8,330 nucleotides of DNA from Prevotella sp. UBA4376 (GTDB lineage Bacteria; Bacteroidota; Bacteroidia; Bacteroidales; Bacteroidaceae): positions 1-8,330 of the forward strand of contig DGRY01000103.1 of assembly GCA_002391185.1 (NCBI GenBank), in the 5' to 3' direction. The position numbers and the translations under genes are program-made. Shown piece after piece: positions 4,534 through 8,330 of this stretch (position 1 is its first letter; every line of letters begins with the position of its first letter). A model generated the notes under the pieces. It was given only the letters and a program-made list of their open reading frames with translations, ran no database searches and had not been told where the DNA came from.

Positions 4534-5481
4534 ATGGCAAAGATATTTAAAAAGATTACCGACTTGATTGGTAACACTCCATTGGTTGAGCTAAGTAAGT
4601 ATTCAGAAAAGAGAGGATTGAAAAAGCCTGTTGTGGCTAAAGTGGAATTCTTTAATCCAGGAGGTAGCGTAAAAGACCGTATAGCCTTGGCTATGATTGA
4701 AGATGCCGAGAAGAAGGGATTGCTGAAACCTGGTGCTACTATAATTGAACCTACAAGTGGAAACACGGGTGTGGGACTTGCTTTAGTGTCGGCCGTAAAG
4801 GGCTATCATCTCATTCTCACCATGCCTGAGACTATGAGTGTGGAACGCCGAAATCTTGTAAAGGCTTATGGTGCTGAAGTTCGCCTCACAAGCGGCAAAG
4901 AAGGTATGCCAGGAGCCATAAAGGCTGCCGAGGAACTTCGCAACTCTATTCCTGGTTCCATTATCCTCGGTCAGTTTGTAAACGCAGCCAACCCTCAGAA
5001 ACACTATGAAACAACAGGTCCTGAGATTTGGCGCGACACCGACGGAAAAATCGACATTCTTGTTGCCGGAGTTGGCACAGGCGGAACAATATCGGGTATT
5101 GCTCGTTATTTAAAGGAGCAGAACCCAAATATTCAGGTAATTGCAGTTGAACCGGCAACATCGCCTGTATTGAACGGTGGCAAGAGCGGTCCTCACAAAA
5201 TTCAGGGCATCGGCGCAGGTTTCATTCCTGACACTTACAACGCAAAATATATTGACGAGGTGCTCGACATCCAGAACGACGATGCCATCCGTGCTGGTCG
5301 CGAGATAGCCCAAACCGATGGCATTCTCGTGGGCATCTCATCTGGAGCCGCAGCTTTTGCAGCCACCGAGGTGGCAAAGCGAGCAGGAAACGAGAACAAG
5401 AATATCGTTGCACTTCTGCCCGATACTGGCGAAAGATACCTTTCTACCGTACTATATGCCTTTGAAGAATATCCGCTTTAG
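4534..5481 (+). CDS. cysK: Cysteine synthase A (O-acetylserine sulfhydrylase)
   Basis: The gene encodes 315 residues, the usual length. This PLP enzyme makes cysteine from O-acetylserine and sulfide in the cytoplasm. Visible hallmarks are NPGGSVKDR (41-49) with PLP lysine K47, the substrate loop TSGNTG (74-79), the phosphate-binding GTGGTISG (181-188), and SPVLNGGKSGPHKIQGIGAG (210-229). GISSGA (267-272) carries the serine near the PLP ring nitrogen. The GKSGPHKIQGIGAG region and overall length fit CysK/CysM type A and not cystathionine beta-synthase, which is longer with CBS domains. Start at ATG 4534 keeps the typical MAKIFKKITDLIGNTPLV beginning. It has its own promoter, a possible upstream operator and a terminator, so it is probably monocistronic. 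No serine acetyltransferase gene is nearby. Confidence 0.95.
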   Translation: MAKIFKKITDLIGNTPLVELSKYSEKRGLKKPVVAKVEFFNPGGSVKDRIALAMIEDAEKKGLLKPGATIIEPTSGNTGVGLALVSAVKGYHLILTMPETMSVERRNLVKAYGAEVRLTSGKEGMPGAIKAAEELRNSIPGSIILGQFVNAANPQKHYETTGPEIWRDTDGKIDILVAGVGTGGTISGIARYLKEQNPNIQVIAVEPATSPVLNGGKSGPHKIQGIGAGFIPDTYNAKYIDEVLDIQNDDAIRAGREIAQTDGILVGISSGAAAFAATEVAKRAGNENKNIVALLPDTGERYLSTVLYAFEEYPL

Positions 5482-5496
5482 GAAACCTCACCCCAC

Positions 5497-5515
5497 CCCT
5501 CTCCAAAGGAGAGGG
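5497..5515. repeat. C-rich hairpin repeat after cysK
   Basis: CCCTCTCC (5497-5504), AAA, GGAGAGGG (5508-5515) is an 8-bp perfect stem, preceded by CCTCACCCCA. This CACCCCTCTCC-AAAGGAGAGGG form is a dispersed hairpin I recognise from many Bacteroidota genomes. It lacks a U-tract. It starts 15 bp after the cysK stop and may protect the 3' end of the mRNA. Confidence 0.65.
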
Positions 5516-5606
5516 AGAACTAGCAGGAAAAACTCATAAACTTACTATCCACAAACTCACCATTTTAAAACATCAACACAAAAAATAGATAAGAGAGATT
5601 CATGGT

Positions 5607-5645
5607 CGAGGTGCAGATTCAAAAGAATTTGTGCCTCGCTTTTTT
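5607..5645 (+). terminator. Intrinsic terminator of cysK
   Basis: CGAGGTGCA (5607-5615) pairs with TGTGCCTCG (5630-5638), including two G-U pairs. The pairing continues inward (5616-5620 with 5625-5629) to an AAAA loop, so the whole stem is 14 bp. It is followed by TTTTTT (5640-5645). It lies about 125 nt after the cysK stop. Confidence 0.85.
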
Positions 5646-5850
5646 GCTACACATTCTACTATACTACTTGCATAAATCACAACAAAACAAGCCTTTTCTA
5701 TCAAGAAATCATCTAAAAGGCATTTAGGAACCATCTCGAAGGAATCTCGAAGTTTCAACACACAAAAAAGATATTTACAGAACGCAATTAATAATCTCAT
5801 TTAAGTTTCACAAATTAGAGTGAAAATTAAGTTGTTTGGAAAATAAACAT

Positions 5851-5858
5851 TATCTTTG
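5851..5858 (+). promoter_or_regulatory. -7 element of the antiporter promoter
   Basis: TATCTTTG matches TAnnTTTG exactly. The expected -33 position (about 5828-5834) holds only TTAAGTTG, and the nearest TTTG (5835-5838) is too close at 12 bp, so the -33 is degenerate. The leader would be about 27 nt. Confidence 0.55.
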
Positions 5859-5890
5859 CAAGAAATAACCTAAAAACAAGAAAAAGACAA

Positions 5891-7285
5891 ATGTCATTAC
5901 TTACAATCACTATCATTAGCGCTTTCATTCTTGGCTATTTGTTCATAGCCCTTGAAAGCATTACAAAAATCAACAAAGCAGCCATTGCTTTGTTCATGTT
6001 CGTAATTTGCTGGACTTTATACATGATAGATCCAGCACCGTTCATTCAGCTTATGCACCCCCACTTCGCAGGAGGCCACGATGGCATAGCCAATTTTGTA
6101 AACGGACTTATTGAACATCACCTTGGAAGCACGTCAACAACACTTTTCTTCCTCATGGGAGCTATGACCATTGTTGAAATAGTTGACCAGAACGGTGGTT
6201 TCGACTGGGTGAGACGCGTTATGAGCACCAAGAGCAAGCGCTCGCTGCTGTGGAAGATTGCCGTCATGACTTTCATCCTCTCAGCCATTCTCGACAACCT
6301 CACCACAAGTATTGTGATGATTATGATTCTACGCAAACTCGTTAAAGACCATAATGACAGAATAATATATGCTTCGCTTGTGATTATATCAGCCAACTCT
6401 GGTGGCGCCTTCTCACCTATCGGCGATGTAACCACCATCATGTTGTGGAACAAGGGACTTATCACGGCAGCCGGAGTAATTTCCGAGATACTCATTCCAT
6501 CGGTTGTGTCTATGGTTATCCCTGCAGCCATCCTCAGCACTCAGCTCAAGGGAGAGCTCAACGAAAACGAACAGAGCAACAACGTGCTCGAATGTGATGC
6601 CGACACCGAATTACTGGAGTTCGACAGCACCAAGCGCAAGATTATCTTCTGTATTGGCGTTGGCGGACTTATTTTGGTTCCTGTATTCAAGAGCATCACA
6701 CATCTCCCTCCATTCACAGGCATTTTGCTCGTTCTGGGCACTCTGTGGATAGTTACCGAAGTGTTCTATCGCCAGCTACACAAGCAAACTGGCAAAAAAC
6801 ACACCTTCAGCAAGCGCGTAAACAATCTGCTTAGTCGCATCGACATGAGCACCATCCTCTTCTTCCTTGGCATCCTCATGGCAGTTGCCTGCCTTGAAGA
6901 AATAGGCGCACTCACAGCCCTTGGCCAGGGACTCAACACCACATTCAACGGCAACCACTACATGGTAACAGGCATCATCGGCGTGCTTTCAAGCATTGTT
7001 GACAATGTGCCATTGGTAGCCGGTTGCATGGGTATGTATCCTGTTCAGGCAGCAGGCGACATGGCTGTTGACGGCATCTTCTGGCAGCTGCTGGCATACT
7101 GTGCTGGTGTAGGCGGTTCAATGCTCATCATCGGTAGTGCAGCCGGAGTTGTTGTAATGGGATTAGAAAAGATAACCTTCGGCTGGTACATGAAACATGT
7201 AAGTTGGATAGCTTTCATAGGCTACCTCGCAGGTATTCTAAGCTATTGGGTTATACGCACATTTATCTTCGCTACACCTCTGTAA
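5891..7285 (+). CDS. nhaD: Na+/H+ antiporter, NhaD family
   Basis: The gene encodes 464 residues, a polytopic inner-membrane protein of the ion transporter superfamily. Hydrophobic segments run through most of the length (for example 4-21, 30-47, 84-98, 123-148, 158-182, 196-214, 252-267, 276-291, 320-336, 357-372, 398-425, 437-460). NhaD-like motifs are seen twice, as expected from its internal repeat: LDNLTTS (134-140) followed by SANSGGAFSPIGD (167-179) in the first half, and SSIVDNVPLVAG (367-378) in the second. The polar residues D135, N136, S167, N169, D179, D371 and N372 are candidates for ion binding. It should export Na+ (or Li+) in exchange for H+, supporting pH and salt balance. 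The acidic stretch ELNENEQSNNVLECDADTE (222-240) is a likely cytoplasmic loop between the halves. Confidence in the family is high. Confidence 0.9.
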   Translation: MSLLTITIISAFILGYLFIALESITKINKAAIALFMFVICWTLYMIDPAPFIQLMHPHFAGGHDGIANFVNGLIEHHLGSTSTTLFFLMGAMTIVEIVDQNGGFDWVRRVMSTKSKRSLLWKIAVMTFILSAILDNLTTSIVMIMILRKLVKDHNDRIIYASLVIISANSGGAFSPIGDVTTIMLWNKGLITAAGVISEILIPSVVSMVIPAAILSTQLKGELNENEQSNNVLECDADTELLEFDSTKRKIIFCIGVGGLILVPVFKSITHLPPFTGILLVLGTLWIVTEVFYRQLHKQTGKKHTFSKRVNNLLSRIDMSTILFFLGILMAVACLEEIGALTALGQGLNTTFNGNHYMVTGIIGVLSSIVDNVPLVAGCMGMYPVQAAGDMAVDGIFWQLLAYCAGVGGSMLIIGSAAGVVVMGLEKITFGWYMKHVSWIAFIGYLAGILSYWVIRTFIFATPL

Positions 7286-7287
7286 AC

Positions 7288-7318
7288 TTGCACAGATAAA
7301 TAATTTTGTCTATATTTG
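7288..7318 (+). promoter_or_regulatory. Possible promoter between the antiporter and the following gene
   Basis: TATATTTG (7311-7318) fits TAnnTTTG, and TTG (7288-7290) lies 20 bp upstream. The predicted transcript start coincides with the ATG at 7323, so if real the mRNA would be leaderless or nearly so. No terminator separates it from the antiporter gene, so read-through is also possible. Confidence 0.4.
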
Positions 7319-7322
7319 CAGT

Positions 7323-7931
7323 ATGAATCAACAGGAAGCGAATAAAATACATTGGAGCGAAAATGTGATTATTGCAGATGGCGACTACATTGATTATGTA
7401 GCATTCCAACTCAGTATCCAATTTGAACGCATGCTGGGAAGACGCATTCCCAAAGCCGACCTGAGCAAATGGATTGTTAACATAGCACTCGACGGCAGAA
7501 TGCGCGAAGGCAACCACGAAACACAAGTGGTGCTGCTTCACGAGCAACAGAATACAGCATTGCAGAACTTCGTTCCAGCAGAGTACGAGAAAGAACTCAA
7601 CGCACAAGCATTCAAAGACGAAAAGCTCGGCGAATTCATCATCAACAGTATAGCTACTGGCGAAGAAATCTCGCAGAAAGACGATGTAATGACCGACCTC
7701 CTTCTAATGCTCACACAGCACGACGAAGTGAAACGCATCATGGTAATCCCCAACGGCGAAGAAGGCGAAAGCTACAACCGTGTTCGAGCTGCACTCAGAA
7801 ATGCCGACGACGAGAAACAAAGAATAACCGTTTTTGCCATGCAACCTATGCAAGGCGGAAACTTCAAACAAGAAATACTTGGCTACAGCCTGATGAATGC
7901 ATTAGGCATCAGAGCCGACGAATTAAAATAA
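7323..7931 (+). CDS. Conserved-looking protein of unknown function (possibly the DUF6621 family)
   Basis: The gene encodes 202 residues, with no signal peptide, no membrane segment and no cysteine, so it is probably cytoplasmic. I do not know a function. Visible features are an N-terminal strand with acidic residues (WSENVIIADGDYIDYVAFQL, 11-30; D19, D21, D24), a basic turn GRRIPKADL (39-47), and the strand KRIMVIPNGEEGESYNRVR (137-155). A second strand, RITVFAMQPMQGG (167-179), is followed by a C-terminal helix (EILGYSLMNALGI). The alternating strands and helices suggest an alpha/beta fold. The sequence resembles Bacteroidota proteins that I recall beside saccharopine dehydrogenase-family genes and that may be DUF6621; this label is from memory. 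It lies 37 nt after the antiporter and 1 nt before the polyamine enzyme, so a link with polyamine synthesis is a reasonable guess. Confidence 0.7.
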   Translation: MNQQEANKIHWSENVIIADGDYIDYVAFQLSIQFERMLGRRIPKADLSKWIVNIALDGRMREGNHETQVVLLHEQQNTALQNFVPAEYEKELNAQAFKDEKLGEFIINSIATGEEISQKDDVMTDLLLMLTQHDEVKRIMVIPNGEEGESYNRVRAALRNADDEKQRITVFAMQPMQGGNFKQEILGYSLMNALGIRADELK

Positions 7932-7932
7932 T

Positions 7933-8330
7933 ATGAGCAGAGTTTTAATGATTGGCGCAGGTGGCGTGGCTACCGTTTGCGCATTCAAGATTGTCCAGAA
8001 TCAGGACGTCTTCACAGAGTTTATGATCGCAAGTCACCACAAAGAGAAATGCGACCGCCTTGTTAAGAGCATTCACGACAAGGGTTACAAAATGGACATC
8101 AAAACAGCAGAGGTTGATGCCGATGATGTTGACCAGTTGAAAGAACTCTTCAACAGCTACAAGCCCGAACTGGTCATCAATCTGGCTCTGCCTTACCAAG
8201 ACCTCACCATCATGGATGCGTGCTTGGCATGTGGCTGTAACTACATGGACACAGCCAACTACGAGCCAAAGGATGAAGCACACTTTGAATACTCATGGCA
8301 GTGGGCCTACAAAGACAAGTTTGAAAAAGC
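7933..8330 (+). CDS. Saccharopine dehydrogenase-family enzyme, probably carboxy(nor)spermidine dehydrogenase (5' part)
   Basis: The first 132 residues are present; the gene runs off the window. The N-terminal Rossmann motif is MSRVLMIGAGGVATV (GAGGVA at 8-13), for NAD(P)H binding. A region follows with VINLALPYQDLTIMDACL (81-98) and YMDTANYEPKDEAHFEYSWQ (104-123). The DTANYEP plus FEY-WQWAY pattern is what I know from carboxynorspermidine/carboxyspermidine dehydrogenases, not lysine-pathway saccharopine dehydrogenase. Such enzymes reductively condense aspartate semialdehyde with putrescine or diaminopropane, and a decarboxylase then gives spermidine or norspermidine. In gut Bacteroidota this is the usual spermidine route. 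The ATG is 1 nt after the previous stop (TAA-T-ATG), which suggests coupled translation. The partner decarboxylase is not within the window. Exact substrate inferred. Confidence 0.8.
   Translation, partial: MSRVLMIGAGGVATVCAFKIVQNQDVFTEFMIASHHKEKCDRLVKSIHDKGYKMDIKTAEVDADDVDQLKELFNSYKPELVINLALPYQDLTIMDACLACGCNYMDTANYEPKDEAHFEYSWQWAYKDKFEK

Larger units (their letters stand above)
5482..5890. other. Gene-free spacer between cysK and the antiporter gene (409 bp)
   Basis: It contains a C-rich hairpin (5497-5515), the intrinsic terminator of cysK (5607-5645) and the antiporter promoter (-7 at 5851-5858). The roughly 200 bp between terminator and promoter show only a 9-bp direct repeat, ATCTCGAAG, at 5733-5741 and 5744-5752 (11-bp period, one helical turn), about 100 bp upstream of the promoter. 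I see no coding signal on either strand. Confidence 0.6.

Noticed and set aside
5733..5752. ATCTCGAAG direct repeat as an operator of the antiporter gene
   Set aside because: The two 9-bp copies are spaced one helical turn apart but lie about 100 bp from the promoter with no linked regulator. It is noted in the spacer entry only.
5600..5800. 66-residue minus-strand reading frame
   Set aside because: It overlaps the cysK terminator, shows no domain or promoter, and has a composition typical of non-coding DNA.
6118..6540. 140-residue minus-strand reading frame inside the antiporter gene
   Set aside because: It is a shadow of the NhaD coding frame, with no independent signals.
7945..8283. 112-residue minus-strand reading frame
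   Set aside because: It is antisense to the saccharopine dehydrogenase-family gene, whose plus-strand frame has clear Rossmann and DTANYEP motifs.

Overview
The window reads as a chromosomal segment of a Bacteroidota species, most likely Prevotella/Segatella or a close relative. The support is the repeated use of the Bacteroidota promoter pattern (a TTTG-like -33 element, about 19-20 bp, then TAnnTTTG), the lack of strong Shine-Dalgarno sites, AT-rich spacers, and gene families typical of gut Bacteroidales: a standalone TonB C-terminal domain protein, an NhaD antiporter, and a carboxy(nor)spermidine dehydrogenase-like enzyme. No rRNA, tRNA, insertion sequence or CRISPR array was seen.

Layout: (1) positions 1-371 hold the 3' end of a class I mannose-6-phosphate isomerase gene. 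It converges on a small exported TonB-domain protein gene (431-883, minus), and the two share a hairpin terminator. (2) From 1063 to 1987 a plus-strand operon encodes a thioredoxin-fold lipoprotein and, through an ATGA overlap, a cysteine-rich MarR-type regulator. Its promoter is bracketed by two copies of the palindrome TTCCATTGGAA, 51 bp apart. (3) Positions 1988-2428 are non-coding and rich in repeats: a 21-bp perfect inverted repeat, a diverged direct copy of it, a 7-bp tandem array and short hairpins. (4) Positions 2429-4295 (minus) form a two-gene module, a compact ABC-type ATPase followed by a DUF4435/TOPRIM-like protein. This is the domain pairing of the PARIS anti-phage system (AriA/AriB). 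It has its own promoter. (5) A divergent intergenic region (4296-4533) leads to cysK (cysteine synthase), which ends in a 3' region with a C-rich hairpin and a convincing intrinsic terminator. (6) Positions 5891-7285 encode an NhaD-type Na+/H+ antiporter. A conserved-looking protein of unknown function (7323-7931) follows, then, 1 nt later, the start of a saccharopine dehydrogenase-family polyamine enzyme that runs off the window.

Most genes are ordinary core metabolism or transport. The parts most worth attention are the ATPase/TOPRIM pair, the thioredoxin-MarR operon with its paired operators, and the repeat cluster between them. The ATPase/TOPRIM pair is best described as PARIS-like by architecture. 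Anti-phage function is an inference from domain content and is not shown by the sequence. I do not claim a new system.
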